A stretch of DNA of 64,000 nucleotides from Turicibacter faecis (GTDB taxonomy: Bacteria; Bacillota_I; Bacilli_A; MOL361; Turicibacteraceae). Made by a program: the position numbers and the translations under genes. The notes under the pieces are model-generated. The model ran no database searches. It worked only from the letters and a program-made list of their open reading frames with translations, and was not told the DNA's origin. Positions 26,408-35,697 of the stretch are shown here, piece after piece. Location of the stretch: the NCBI RefSeq assembly GCF_037076425.1, contig NZ_AP028127.1, forward strand, positions 1,146,001-1,210,000, given 5' to 3'. Each line of letters starts with the position of its first letter. Position 1 is the first letter of the stretch.

Positions 26408-27223
26408 ATGAAACCATCCCATTTGCTAACGGTCCAACAATTTTCAAATTTACATCAGGTGAATAAACGGACCTTGCACTATTATGATACCATCGGCCTT
26501 TTTTCCCCAACACAAAAAGGTGAAAATGGGTACCGCTATTATGACACGACCCAAAGTGTTCATTTCGAGTATATTCAATTTCTCAAAGGATTAGGGTTGA
26601 GTTTAGATGAGATTCGCACATATTTACAGCAGCCCAATGCCCAAGACTTTTTAAAGTTGGCGGATGAAAAGTTAGGTGAGTTGGCGAGACAGATAAAGCA
26701 ATTACAGCGTCAATGCGAGATCTTACAGTTAAAAAAAGAGCAAGTAGAAAAAAGTCTTCACCCGGTGGAGGAAAAGATTCAGATCGTTGATTGTCAAGAA
26801 GACGCCATTGTTCTTTTAGAGGTGCGTCAGGGATTGGAGGACACTGAATTTTTCAAAAAAATCAAGGAACATTTTTCAATGGAGCAGTTACCATTAGGAA
26901 TAGGAACGGTTATTTCATTAGATGGCGTGCGTCAACAGGGGATTAATTCTCATGAAGGATTCTTTTTTAGATGCTTTGAAGAGACGATCCCTTCTACTTC
27001 ATTAAGAAAACCGAAGGGGCGTTATCTTTGTGGGTATCACCGGGGGACGTGGGAAGGGATTCCCGCTGTTTATGAACGGATGCTTCACTTTGCAAAGGAA
27101 CATCATCTTCAGTTAGGGGCATACGCTTATGAGCGGGGATTAAATGAATTTGTCATTGAGAGAGAAGAGGAGTATTTAACAGAGGTCATGATTCCCATTC
27201 TTGAAGAAAAAGTTGAAGATTAA
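26408..27223 (+). CDS. MerR-family regulator with GyrI-like effector domain
   Basis: 271 residues. MerR helix-turn-helix at about 6-75 (LLTVQQFSNLHQVNKRTLHYY), a coiled coil (about 85-120), and a C-terminal domain of about 140 residues resembling the GyrI-like/BmrR ligand pocket (RYLCGYHRGTWEGIPAVYERM). It probably activates the divergent GNAT gene through the 19-bp promoter between them. AAGGAGGAAAT precedes the ATG. Confidence 0.88.
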   Translation: MKPSHLLTVQQFSNLHQVNKRTLHYYDTIGLFSPTQKGENGYRYYDTTQSVHFEYIQFLKGLGLSLDEIRTYLQQPNAQDFLKLADEKLGELARQIKQLQRQCEILQLKKEQVEKSLHPVEEKIQIVDCQEDAIVLLEVRQGLEDTEFFKKIKEHFSMEQLPLGIGTVISLDGVRQQGINSHEGFFFRCFEETIPSTSLRKPKGRYLCGYHRGTWEGIPAVYERMLHFAKEHHLQLGAYAYERGLNEFVIEREEEYLTEVMIPILEEKVED

Positions 27224-27298
27224 GGGAGAGATCCCTCGTTACGGACAAATCCCGCTCAACTTTCCCTAAGAAAGAAGCTTCCTCGTTTATCAGGCATA

Positions 27299-27340
27299 TA
27301 AAAAAGCGATCGCTCTTTATTTAAAGGCGTCGCTTTTTTC
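27299..27340 (+). terminator. Bidirectional terminator between MerR and the exporter gene
   Basis: AAAAAAGCGA ... TCGCTTTTTT with A-run and T-run on both sides; serves the convergent genes. Confidence 0.82.
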
Positions 27341-28255
27341 TTATTCTTTTTCTTCTGTTCCTAAATGAAAGCTTAAATTTTGAATGGTTAAAGTTAATAG
27401 TTCAACCTGAGCTAACATTTTATAAATATGATACTCAAAAATAGGATCGATCGGTTGTTCTAACTGGATAGATTTTTGGCACCCCGTATTAAAGAACTCA
27501 ATAATTTCCATCTTATTTTCAAAGGTCATCTCTGTTTCTTCATGATTGAGTTTAGCAATACACTTCGCGTGGAAATAAATATCGTGACAGGCATCAATCG
27601 AACATTTTAACTGTTGAAGGGAAACGGGATGCTTATGAAATTTTGTATCTTCACAATAATTATGATAAATTGCATTTAAGCGATTTAATTCTAAATTTAA
27701 TGGTTGCATATTTAAATCTTGATGAATTAAAATATTCTTTACTAATTCAAGCGTTAAAGATTCGATTTTTTCAATCTCTGAGGTGAGTCGCCCGAGGTAG
27801 TTAGGCTGTGCAATGACATAATTCACCACAATTCCAACAATAATTCCAATCGACGTATCCGTTGTTCTTAATAACGAGTACACCAGCGGATCGTGATCGG
27901 CGGTAATTCCCATAATAATCGATAAGCAAACCGTGGTGGCGATGATAATCGATGCACTGATTTTACTCCTATTACAACAAACAATCGTTACAATCATCGC
28001 AATTCCAACAAAGAGGGGAGAGTTTAACTGAAAAAGGGCAAATAAATAACCAATGATTGCACCTAGAACCGTTCCTAATAAACGGTTTTTTCCGGCAACG
28101 AGCGAACTTTTCATCGTATTTTGCAATGCGAAAATCGTCCCAATGACTGCATAAAAAGCATTACTTACTAAAAAAGTATGGCCAAGGGCGGCAGTAATCA
28201 CAACCGCAATTCCCGTTTTAAATGTTCGCATTCCAATAAATGAACTAATTCTCAT
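27341..28255 (-). CDS. FUSC/aromatic acid exporter-like membrane protein
   Basis: 304 residues. Four to five N-terminal membrane helices (about 10-150: RTFKTGIAVVITAALGHTF, then YAVIGTIFALQNTMKSSL, GNRLLGT-type segment and TTDTSIGIIVGIVVNYVI) are followed by a cytoplasmic helical domain of about 150 residues. This is the layout of the YqjA/ArAE_1 group of putative aromatic-acid exporters. Substrate unknown. GGAGCG precedes the ATG. Monocistronic. Confidence 0.85.
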   Translation of the reverse strand: MRISSFIGMRTFKTGIAVVITAALGHTFLVSNAFYAVIGTIFALQNTMKSSLVAGKNRLLGTVLGAIIGYLFALFQLNSPLFVGIAMIVTIVCCNRSKISASIIIATTVCLSIIMGITADHDPLVYSLLRTTDTSIGIIVGIVVNYVIAQPNYLGRLTSEIEKIESLTLELVKNILIHQDLNMQPLNLELNRLNAIYHNYCEDTKFHKHPVSLQQLKCSIDACHDIYFHAKCIAKLNHEETEMTFENKMEIIEFFNTGCQKSIQLEQPIDPIFEYHIYKMLAQVELLTLTIQNLSFHLGTEEKE

Positions 28256-28407
28256 CTTTTTCGCTCCTTTGACTCCTTTAAAAACTGACTACTTACTACT
28301 ATATTACTGATTTTTCAAGGAATCAATAAAATATCACAAAATTTTGATAAAAATTGTTTATTCGGCCACACTAACATTGATTGTTTTTACGAAAGGGGTT
28401 TTTAGTG

Positions 28408-29277
28408 ATGAATCAGTCGATACCATTTCCTAAAAAGGCGAAGCCACAAGTTCAACATCAACAGCCAGGAATCGAGTCTGTCATGGATCCAGCACCTATT
28501 TATGAGCATCCGGACTATCAAAAGGAGGCCCGCCTACAAGATAAAGTAGCGATTATTACTGGTGGAGATTCAGGAATCGGTCGCGCGGTAGCTGTTGCTT
28601 TTGCCAAAGAAGGGGCGGACCTTGCCATTGTTTATTATAACGAAACCGAGGATGCAAAAAAAACGAAGGAACAGATTGAAAAATTAAACCGACAATGCTT
28701 ATTAATTCAAGGAGATTTGGCAAATGCCTCATTTGCGCAAGACATTGTTAATCAGACATTAACAACGTTTGGAAAAATTAATATTTTAGTTAATAATGCT
28801 GCCGTCCAATATCCCCAAGCTGATATTACCCAAATAAAAGATGAAGAGTTACATCGTACATTCGATGTGAATTATTTTGGAACCTTTTATTTAACACGTG
28901 AGGTCATTCCCCATTTAACAGCGGGAGATAGCATTATCAATACGACTTCTGTTACCGCCTATGAAGGCCATGAAATGTTATTAGACTATTCATCCACCAA
29001 AGGGGCATTAACAGCATTCACCCGCTCGTTAGCGATGAATTTAGCACCTCAAGGAATCCGCGTCAATGCAGTAGCACCTGGGCCGATATGGACCCCGTTA
29101 ATCCCTGCATCTTTCGATGCGAAAAAGGTCGCCGAACATGGAACAAGCGTTCCTATGAAGCGTATGGGACATCCTGTTGAATTGGCGGGGGCTTATGTTT
29201 TACTCGCTTCAGTTGAAGGATCTTATATGTCGGGAACAACAATTCATATTAATGGGGGAACCATCACTAACAGCTAA
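28408..29277 (+). CDS. SDR-family oxidoreductase (GSP39/YhdF-type)
   Basis: 289 residues from the ATG at 28408 (AAAGGGG upstream). Rossmann motif TGGDSGIGRAVAVAFA at about 53, NNAAVQYPQ at about 131, catalytic Tyr-x3-Lys in YSSTKGALTA, and a C-terminal GTTIHINGG. The N-terminal extension of about 40 residues (PKKAKPQVQHQQPG) is typical of the general-stress GSP39/YhdF/YghA subgroup. It reduces or oxidises an alcohol/carbonyl with NAD(P)(H); physiological substrate unknown. Confidence 0.92.
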   Translation: MNQSIPFPKKAKPQVQHQQPGIESVMDPAPIYEHPDYQKEARLQDKVAIITGGDSGIGRAVAVAFAKEGADLAIVYYNETEDAKKTKEQIEKLNRQCLLIQGDLANASFAQDIVNQTLTTFGKINILVNNAAVQYPQADITQIKDEELHRTFDVNYFGTFYLTREVIPHLTAGDSIINTTSVTAYEGHEMLLDYSSTKGALTAFTRSLAMNLAPQGIRVNAVAPGPIWTPLIPASFDAKKVAEHGTSVPMKRMGHPVELAGAYVLLASVEGSYMSGTTIHINGGTITNS

Positions 29278-29564
29278 ACGAACATTCGTTCACACCTCGT
29301 GTGTGAAAAACTATCCCTCAGTGAGCGTTAAACACAAAAAAATCCGGTCTTTTCCCTCCCCAGAACCCAAAAAACAAATGATCGTTCGTGACAGAGGAAG
29401 GAGGTTCAACTCATTAACAAACACACGTTCGTATAACAGATATTCATGATGTCAAACATACGTTCGTAAACAAAATCAACAGACACGAAGCGGTAATATG
29501 TTATAATAAAAAGGCGTGCAATAACTAAGAAAACAACATGCTGACAATGATAGGGGGCGTTCGT
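29277..29564. repeat. Cluster of five CGTTCGT-type motifs between SDR and permuted-papain genes
   Basis: Five related sites in about 290 bp: ACGAACATTCGT (29278-29289, inverted), ATCGTTCGTGAC (29381-29392), CACGTTCGTATAAC (29425-29438), TACGTTCGTAAAC (29460-29472) and GGCGTTCGTACGTG (29557-29570). The last one overlaps the GTG start of the next gene. The third and fourth share about 15 bases, each starting AAACA. They look like regulator-binding sites (TetR sites often contain such half-sites), but no regulator gene is adjacent. Confidence 0.55.
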
Positions 29565-29566
29565 AC

Positions 29567-30211
29567 GTGAAGCCTTATTTATTACCCGTCCTTTTTACTC
29601 TCCTTATGAGTGGGTTAAGCCTATGGGTGGAGCAAGGAGCCTACACGCCATCAACCCTTGGCATTCCGACGGTTCAGGTCGCTGATTACTCCGTCGGTTT
29701 ATTAACGCTTGAGGAGCGATGTGTGGATGAAAAAAACCAGCAGGTGATCTGTCACCAATTAACGGATATTCAAGAAGGAGATATTTTAATCACTAAATCT
29801 AATCACACGCTATTTTACCGTCACGGACACGCTGGGGTTGTGATTGATGCGAAAGAGGGACTTGTTTTAGAGGCGCTAGGCTACGGAGAAAGCTCCACGC
29901 TTGAACCATTAGAAAAGTGGAACTATTATCCGACAGTTAAAGTTCTTCGATTAAAGGATGCTAGTCAACGGGATCGGTTAATGTCTCAAAACTTCACTCC
30001 TTTTTTAGGCATTGATTATCATCTTTTTGCTCGAAAAGCCGATTTATCGGCGACCCATTGCGCCGATATTGTGTGGAAAGTTTTTAATCAGATTGGCATC
30101 GATGTAGATAGTAACGGCGGGTATTTTGTGACCCCAAAAGATATTGCAAAGAGTCCTTATTTTTTTGAAATCGCGTCCTATGGTTTTGAAACTGAAGGAG
30201 GTTGGTCGTAA
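29567..30211 (+). CDS. Secreted or membrane-anchored permuted papain-fold protein (YiiX-like)
   Basis: 214 residues from GTG 29567 with GGGGGC upstream. A hydrophobic N-terminus (LLPVLFTLLMSGLSLWV) is a signal or anchor. The domain matches the permuted NlpC/P60 (YiiX/YebB, DUF830) fold: EGDILITKSN then RHGHAGVVID with the catalytic His, and Cys in THCADIVWKVF near residue 164. Such enzymes are amidases or hydrolases of lipids or peptides outside the cell; the substrate here is unknown. A CGTTCGT operator-like motif overlaps its start. Confidence 0.78.
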   Translation: MKPYLLPVLFTLLMSGLSLWVEQGAYTPSTLGIPTVQVADYSVGLLTLEERCVDEKNQQVICHQLTDIQEGDILITKSNHTLFYRHGHAGVVIDAKEGLVLEALGYGESSTLEPLEKWNYYPTVKVLRLKDASQRDRLMSQNFTPFLGIDYHLFARKADLSATHCADIVWKVFNQIGIDVDSNGGYFVTPKDIAKSPYFFEIASYGFETEGGWS

Positions 30212-30319
30212 TTTCTGACTTTTTATGTGAAATTCATACGTTTTTTTCATTAGCATCCGAATGCATTTTAAGTTAAAATAGATGAGGGCAATTTTTATGG
30301 GAAGAAGGGGAGTTTAAAA

Positions 30320-31699
30320 GTGCCATTAGCAGAATTAAAGTATATCGATACTGCTTTATTAACATTAGATAAGAAGCGGGATCATTTTGAAGTTATTTCA
30401 AAATTATTGAAAATAGAATTTAATGAAATTATGAAATTGTATTCGAAGGATTTTTTAAATATTACGACACGTGTCAAAGGACATGATAGTTTAAAGGAAA
30501 AGATTCTTCGCCAGGGGTACTATAAAAAGTTTGATGATCCAAAACATTTAATCTATCAATTATCGGATTTGATTGGCGTTCGCATTGAATGCCGATTTGA
30601 ACAAGATGAACGCGAGATTTTTAAAGTCCTTAAAAAACATTTCGATGTGCGAAATAAAGAGGGGGGATATTATAACGAAAATAATCCCCATATTAAGCTT
30701 TATCTCGATGAACGACAACCTCAACGTCAAAAGAACGGGTTTAAAATTTTTAGAATTGACGGAGTGATCACGGATACCGATCACGATTTGCCATTTGAGT
30801 TGCAAATTAAATCGCTCGTTAACTTGTTTTGGAGTGAAATTGAACATAAAATTATTTATAAAAACTATAATGTGTTATTAGTTGACGATTTACTCGTTGA
30901 AATGATGCATTCGATTAAAAATAACCTCGCGTTACTTGATAAACAGTTGCTCTCAATCTATCGCAATGTTGAACAACGCCAAACCGATGGGGATTACCAA
31001 CGTCGTAATCTCGAAGAGGCGATGGCTAAAATGTGCAATGATATTTTTGCGGCTCAACTTAAAGAGCAATTAGGGATGAATGTCAATATCAAAAAGGCAT
31101 GTCAAACGATTATGAAGTATACGTTTTTTCCAAATGGAATGTTTGAGATCCAAACGGTTAGTGATTCTTTAATTAAGGCGCTTGAACGTCTGTCAGAAAT
31201 TTCAAATGATAAGGTTGAATTTAACGTTCCGATTGTGTTTTCACGAGAACCGGTTTATCATTCAACTTTCTCACAACTCGTGGGGCCTTATTTTCGAGAG
31301 GTTATGAATAAAGAGTTTCACTGGAATTTATTTTTCAAAATCTTATTTGAAATCGAACCGCAAGATAGTGTCGATGACTTTGAAAAGTTTTTATCTTTCT
31401 TAGAACAAATTTATCAAACATCGCCTGCCATTACACGGTTAAAAAAGACATTATCCTCGCAGTTTGGGGATAAAGCACCACTTATTATGGATACATTAAT
31501 TGAGACTTTAGCAGATACCATTATTTTAATTGATGATGTAGAATGTATTTATGAACATAATCTAACGAAGGTCACGTCTATTATGGCGGAAACTTTACGT
31601 GATATTACCTCACAAATTTCCACCTATGATCAATGGCTCGTTCAGGAAGAGACTGTCCTTTTAGAATTTAAGCAAAATTTACTTGAAGAATTATCATAA
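30320..31699 (+). CDS. RelA/SpoT-domain protein (GTP pyrophosphokinase-like)
   Basis: 459 residues from GTG 30320 (AAGGGGAG upstream). A nucleotide-synthetase-like domain spans about 35-185: TRVKGHDSLKEKILRQGY, then LSDLIGVRIECRF and FELQIKSLVNLFWSEIEHKIIYK. The usual NGYxSxH segment that contacts GTP is altered to NGFKIFRIDG, so synthetase activity or nucleotide choice may differ from Rel/RelP/RelQ. No hydrolase HD domain. The C-terminal 270 residues are helical and unlike TGS/ACT domains. A strong terminator follows. Confidence 0.75.
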   Translation: MPLAELKYIDTALLTLDKKRDHFEVISKLLKIEFNEIMKLYSKDFLNITTRVKGHDSLKEKILRQGYYKKFDDPKHLIYQLSDLIGVRIECRFEQDEREIFKVLKKHFDVRNKEGGYYNENNPHIKLYLDERQPQRQKNGFKIFRIDGVITDTDHDLPFELQIKSLVNLFWSEIEHKIIYKNYNVLLVDDLLVEMMHSIKNNLALLDKQLLSIYRNVEQRQTDGDYQRRNLEEAMAKMCNDIFAAQLKEQLGMNVNIKKACQTIMKYTFFPNGMFEIQTVSDSLIKALERLSEISNDKVEFNVPIVFSREPVYHSTFSQLVGPYFREVMNKEFHWNLFFKILFEIEPQDSVDDFEKFLSFLEQIYQTSPAITRLKKTLSSQFGDKAPLIMDTLIETLADTIILIDDVECIYEHNLTKVTSIMAETLRDITSQISTYDQWLVQEETVLLEFKQNLLEELS

Positions 31700-31736
31700 A
31701 AAAAGCAAAAGCGATTTCTCGCTTTTGCTTTTTTTA
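31700..31736 (+). terminator. Bidirectional terminator between RelA/SpoT-like and asparaginase genes
   Basis: AAAAGCAAAAGCGA, TTTC loop, TCGCTTTTGCTTTTTTT; it overlaps the asparaginase stop codon and serves both convergent genes. Confidence 0.92.
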
Positions 31737-32714
31737 ATCCATAAAGTATGATTTTATTTCATCATGTTGTTGAGTCACACTCAGAATAAGCATCAGTTGA
31801 ATTCGAGCCTTTTGACCATTTAAATTACTTGCTAAAATAGCTCCAGCTTCGATTAACTGTGCACCTCCACCCTCATATCCATATGATCCTAACACACGCC
31901 CCATTGGACAACGTGAAACAATCACAACTGGAATATCACAAGCCAGGGCGCGATTGATTCCGTCCATCATCATTGGGGGAACATTTCCGCGTCCCATCGC
32001 CTCAATGACAATTCCTTTTGCTCCTTGGTCGACCAAGAAATTTAAAAGTGTACTGTCCATTCCTGAAACAGCCTTCAATAAATGAACATTCGTTTCAATG
32101 GCATGTGTATTCACATGTTTCGTTGGAGTAGATTGTTTCTGATAATAGATGACATCATCTTGATCAACAATCCCAATTGGACCAAACTCTAACGATTTAA
32201 ATGTATCCAGGCTCATCGTATGGGTCTTAGTTACCGATCGAGCACTATTCACCTCGTTATTTAGGACAACTAAAACTCCTTTTTTTCGCGAATTAGGATG
32301 AACGGCTGTACAAATAGCGGCTGCTAAATTACTTGGTCCATCATAACCAAGTTCTGATCCATTACGCATCGCACCGACGACAACAACTGGTTTTTCAGAG
32401 TCAATGCACACATCTAAAAGAAACGCTGTTTCCTCTAAATTATCCGTTCCGTGTGTCACAACAACCCCCACAATGTCTTCTTGTGACAATTTAGATTCAA
32501 CGACCTCTTTTAATTCCATCATTTTTTCCGGCGTCATATGCGGACCCGGAAGTTTACCAAATTCGACAATATCAAGTTCAGCCACTTGATCAATATTCGT
32601 GACCATTGACATGATATCCTCACTTGACATCGAAGGAATCGCGGCCTTCAGACGTGGGTCTACTTTCATTGAAATGGTTCCACCTGTAAAAATCACTGCT
32701 ACTTTGTTTGCCAT
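31734..32714 (-). CDS. ansA: L-asparaginase
   Basis: 326 residues from the ATG at 32714 (GTGGAGG upstream; the longer frame has no better signal). Asparaginase signatures: first catalytic Thr in FTGGTISM near residue 10, second Thr-Asp pair in VTHGTDNLEETAF near residue 85, and the KPVVVVGAMRNGSELGYDG block. It hydrolyses asparagine to aspartate and ammonia in the cytosol (no signal peptide). Symbol by family; it could equally be annotated as ansB-like. Confidence 0.92.
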   Translation of the reverse strand: MANKVAVIFTGGTISMKVDPRLKAAIPSMSSEDIMSMVTNIDQVAELDIVEFGKLPGPHMTPEKMMELKEVVESKLSQEDIVGVVVTHGTDNLEETAFLLDVCIDSEKPVVVVGAMRNGSELGYDGPSNLAAAICTAVHPNSRKKGVLVVLNNEVNSARSVTKTHTMSLDTFKSLEFGPIGIVDQDDVIYYQKQSTPTKHVNTHAIETNVHLLKAVSGMDSTLLNFLVDQGAKGIVIEAMGRGNVPPMMMDGINRALACDIPVVIVSRCPMGRVLGSYGYEGGGAQLIEAGAILASNLNGQKARIQLMLILSVTQQHDEIKSYFMD

Positions 32715-32903
32715 AAAAAAAGCCTCCACGTTCATTAGTTTTTATCGTACTACATAATATTGTACTCATTATACATAGGTGTTGCAACTATTTGTCAAAA
32801 AATAGAAAACAATTTCCTTAACCCCTTATTTTTGATAACCAAGAACAAATTCATCATGACGTTCACGAAAAAGCAGCGGGAGAAAAAAGGGGGGGCATAA
32901 CCA

Positions 32904-33329
32904 TTAAAGGGTAGCAGGCACCGAACGGTGAGCTAAACCGATCACCACATCATCAAGATGAAGTAATCCAATACTTAAAAAGACGCATACCGTTAAATGT
33001 TCTCCGCATCGCGCAATGGAAATCTTTCCTCCAGCATTCAGTCCTGTCGCTTTCATTGAAACTTGCATAATTGCATCACGAGCAGCACCTGCAACAGCCC
33101 CATCTAACACACAGGACTCCTTTGTCACATGCGTTTTCCGTGCGGCAATAATCGCACGTTCAATGATTTTTGGGATAGACTGAATCAAATTGCCACCAAT
33201 ATCAACAGCTGTTACTTGAATGCCTTGTCTATTTAAATCTTTAATTAGCTGCTCCTCCTCCTGACGACTAGACGTCATTGAAACTCGGACAGCAGCTTTA
33301 GCAACATCTAAACTACTAAATGACTTCAT
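32904..33329 (-). CDS. hutP: HutP-family RNA-binding antiterminator
   Basis: 141 residues, close to the 148 of Bacillus HutP. The C-terminal half is highly characteristic: GAVAGAARDAIMQVSMKATG then LNAGGKISIARCGEHLTVCV and IGLLHLDDVVIGLAHRSV. In Bacillus the hexamer binds L-histidine and Mg2+ and opens a terminator before the hut (histidine degradation) genes. No hut gene is present in this window, so here it stands alone and may act in trans. AGGAGG precedes the ATG. The 155-bp gap to asparaginase suggests a separate transcript. Confidence 0.9.
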   Translation of the reverse strand: MKSFSSLDVAKAAVRVSMTSSRQEEEQLIKDLNRQGIQVTAVDIGGNLIQSIPKIIERAIIAARKTHVTKESCVLDGAVAGAARDAIMQVSMKATGLNAGGKISIARCGEHLTVCVFLSIGLLHLDDVVIGLAHRSVPATL

Positions 33330-33806
33330 CGTGTAAAATCCTCCTTATATTAAATAACTATATATAGACGCCGAAATCGACCCGCGAGCCAAAAAGGATT
33401 CTACCTCAATAGCGGTACCCTATAGCTTTATCAGAGCATCAACTAAGTATTATGGGGTCACCTAACATTCATCATTTTATTTTAAAGAACTATCTCTTTA
33501 AGATTACACCTTTTTTCAATAAAATACAAAGTTTTTTCGATCTTTTTAAAACAAAAAAAAACACCATTGCCGGTCAATGGTGTTTTAGGAATGTAGGTAA
33601 AGATAAGGAGTGTGAGCACAAAATTGGCTCAAATCTATTATACGTTCAATTGGATAAGGCTTCAATAAAATCTCGTGACTGAAACTAAACAAATCTAATG
33701 GAATTGAAAGAGGATTCCCTTTTCTTACAACTTCAACTCGCTTTCGACACAAAAAGGACACATTTTATTCTTACTCTTCGGTAGAATAGGGGATTTTGTA
33801 GATTTT
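33330..33806. other. Intergenic region between hutP and the oxidoreductase
   Basis: It holds one terminator-like hairpin at about 33553-33586 (AAACACCATTG, CCGG, CAATGGTGTTTT), which probably ends the oxidoreductase transcript only if that transcript runs past 33807 on the minus strand. No convincing gene; a 76-codon + frame crosses the hairpin and is not coding-like. Confidence 0.5.
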
Positions 33807-35315
33807 TTAAAAGAGGTTAGGGTCAATTCGATTGGTTGTAGACTTTAACGCAGAGTGGGCGGGTCCCGATACGACCGCCCCGGTTACATCAAGTCGTGAA
33901 CCATGACAAGGGCAATCCCAAGTTCGTTCGGCACGATTAAAGGATAGTTCACATCCCAGATGAGGACACGTAAGATCAACCATCCATGTTTCACCTTGCT
34001 CATCCATATAAACCCCATATTTTCCTTCATCCAGTTTCAAAACAACCGCTTCACCTGGGGTAAGTTGGGATAAGTCTTCTTCCGCTCTTAACTTTCCTTT
34101 AACGAGCTCCCACGCCGTTTGGGCATTATAACGAATAAGGTTTTTGATTTGAAGGGCGATGTGTTGACGGTTAGGGTTAAAAAGAGAGGCATACGGCGAC
34201 TCTTGTCCTAAAATTAAATCTTTCAATAAAAGCGCAGCAACCGTCGAAGTCGTCATCCCCCATTTTTTAAATCCAGTTGCAACAAAAATCTGATCGCCTT
34301 GTTTCATCTGACCAATATACGGAAGACGGTCAACGGTGTCATAATCTTCTGTTGACCAACGATACGAAATATTTGAAGGGGCAAAGTGTTGCGTTGCAAA
34401 CCTTGTCAGCGCCTCATATCGAGTCTTTGTCTCTTTTTCTGTTCCGGTGCGATGATCTTCCCCACCAACTAATAAATAATTTTGATACGTTCGAATGGAT
34501 CGGGTAGGTTGCCCGTAAGAAAGATACATGCCTTCAGGCATATTTTTTACACCTTCACACGCCATGAGGTAAGATGTTTGTGCCTCCATCTTAGCAAAAA
34601 GGAAAGATAAGTCATCATAAAAAGGGTAGTGCGACGTTTGAACAACCTTTTGTGCCTCAATTTCATAACCTAACGACGTGCACACGGTAAGGGTCCCGTC
34701 CTTTTTCTTAATATCGGTTGCCGCAGTCTGCTCATAGATCCGAATGTTTGGGTATGTTTGGATTTCTTCTAAAAGAGCCGTCGTGTATTTAACCGGATTG
34801 AACTGGGCCTGATTCTCTAATATCAATGCACATTCAATGGGGAAGGGGAGATCCAATGTCTTAACTAATCGTCCCTTTAATCCTAGTTCCTGATAAGCGG
34901 CGTATTCTTTTTCAAATAACGGAATATCGTGGGCGTTTTGAGTGTAAATCGCCGAAAACTTTCGTTCAAACTCACAATCCATGCGATGCTGTTTAATGGT
35001 TTGGGAGATAAAGTCTAACGCTTCAAGTTGAGCATTTGCATAACACTTTGCATCATAATGGCCGAATGTGTGGATCAACTCATGATAAATTAAGTCATGT
35101 TGGGCTGTCACCTTGGCCGTTGTATAAGCTGTCGTTCCGCTTGAAACACGATCTGAATCTATTAAACAAATCGTGAGAGGGGTGTCTTTTAATAAATAAG
35201 CCAACGTGATCCCGGTTATGCCGGCACCGACAATACAGATGTCAGTTTTTGTATGTTGGGAAAGGGGGGGATAGGTTGATGTCTTCTGAGATAAAGACCA
35301 TAAAGACTGATGCAT
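33807..35315 (-). CDS. FAD-dependent oxidoreductase with C-terminal Rieske domain (YhfW-like)
   Basis: 502 residues. An N-terminal DAO-type FAD domain (about 25-380) has the dinucleotide motif IVGAGITGITLAYLL and ends with VATGFKKWGMTTSTVAALLL. A C-terminal Rieske [2Fe-2S] domain (about 420-500) has CPHLGC and CPCHGS ligands. The fusion resembles Bacillus YhfW. It likely oxidises an amine or amino-acid-like substrate and passes electrons to the cluster, but the substrate is unknown. AGGAGG stands upstream of the ATG. It is the gene nearest the dif site on the left. Confidence 0.9.
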   Translation of the reverse strand: MHQSLWSLSQKTSTYPPLSQHTKTDICIVGAGITGITLAYLLKDTPLTICLIDSDRVSSGTTAYTTAKVTAQHDLIYHELIHTFGHYDAKCYANAQLEALDFISQTIKQHRMDCEFERKFSAIYTQNAHDIPLFEKEYAAYQELGLKGRLVKTLDLPFPIECALILENQAQFNPVKYTTALLEEIQTYPNIRIYEQTAATDIKKKDGTLTVCTSLGYEIEAQKVVQTSHYPFYDDLSFLFAKMEAQTSYLMACEGVKNMPEGMYLSYGQPTRSIRTYQNYLLVGGEDHRTGTEKETKTRYEALTRFATQHFAPSNISYRWSTEDYDTVDRLPYIGQMKQGDQIFVATGFKKWGMTTSTVAALLLKDLILGQESPYASLFNPNRQHIALQIKNLIRYNAQTAWELVKGKLRAEEDLSQLTPGEAVVLKLDEGKYGVYMDEQGETWMVDLTCPHLGCELSFNRAERTWDCPCHGSRLDVTGAVVSGPAHSALKSTTNRIDPNLF

Positions 35316-35634
35316 CGGTAAAACCTCCTAACTATTAATCATTATCCGTCTTAAGCTAACTAGACCTGCCATTCACCGTTTATAAGCCTATCTAAAAGAT
35401 AATCAGGCTATCATCTGCTTCGTCTATTCATCTGGCAACCTCTGAAAAGCGAATTGAGACTTAGATAGAGATATGCCCAAAAGAACTGGATCAGACGGAC
35501 ATGTTTATCTAATAGTGTGAAACAAGTCTGTTAAACTATGTATGATCAGTTACTATTTTGCAAAAAAAACATAAACTGAGCGTTCATAAAAGATTTCCCT
35601 TTATAAATAACCATTTCTTGATCATCTATCCATA

Positions 35635-35662
35635 ACTTCTCATAAACTTCATTATGTTAACT
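35635..35662 (+). other. Dif-like site with non-canonical centre, inverted relative to dif
   Basis: XerC-like arm ACTTCTCATAA (35635-35645), six central bases ACTTCA, XerD-like arm TTATGTTAACT (35652-35662). The XerD arm is identical to that of the true dif at 35686-35713, and the XerC arm matches the Firmicutes arm ACTTCCTATAA at 9 of 11 positions, but the centre is unlike TATATA. It points the opposite way to dif. I infer an attachment-site-like or remnant Xer site. Confidence 0.65.
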
Positions 35663-35697
35663 TACTAATAGTAAAACTATTAGTAAGTTAACATAAT
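35651..35697. repeat. Perfect 22-bp inverted repeat with 3-nt loop joining the two Xer sites
   Basis: The left arm (35651-35672) begins ATTATGTTAACT and the right arm (35676-35697) is its exact complement, with loop AAA. The outer half of each arm is a XerD-binding arm; the inner ten bases (TACTAATAGT) are extra. There is no T-run, so it is not an ordinary terminator. Single-stranded, this DNA would fold into a hairpin presenting Xer arms. Confidence 0.9.

Noticed and set aside
33452-33682. 76-codon + frame between hutP and the oxidoreductase gene
   Set aside because: It runs through a strong terminator-like hairpin (33553-33586) and has no ribosome binding site or coding-like composition.
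35651-35697. Ordinary transcription terminator
   Set aside because: Perfect arms but no T-run on either strand, low GC, and Xer-arm sequence in the stem argue for a recombination-site role instead.
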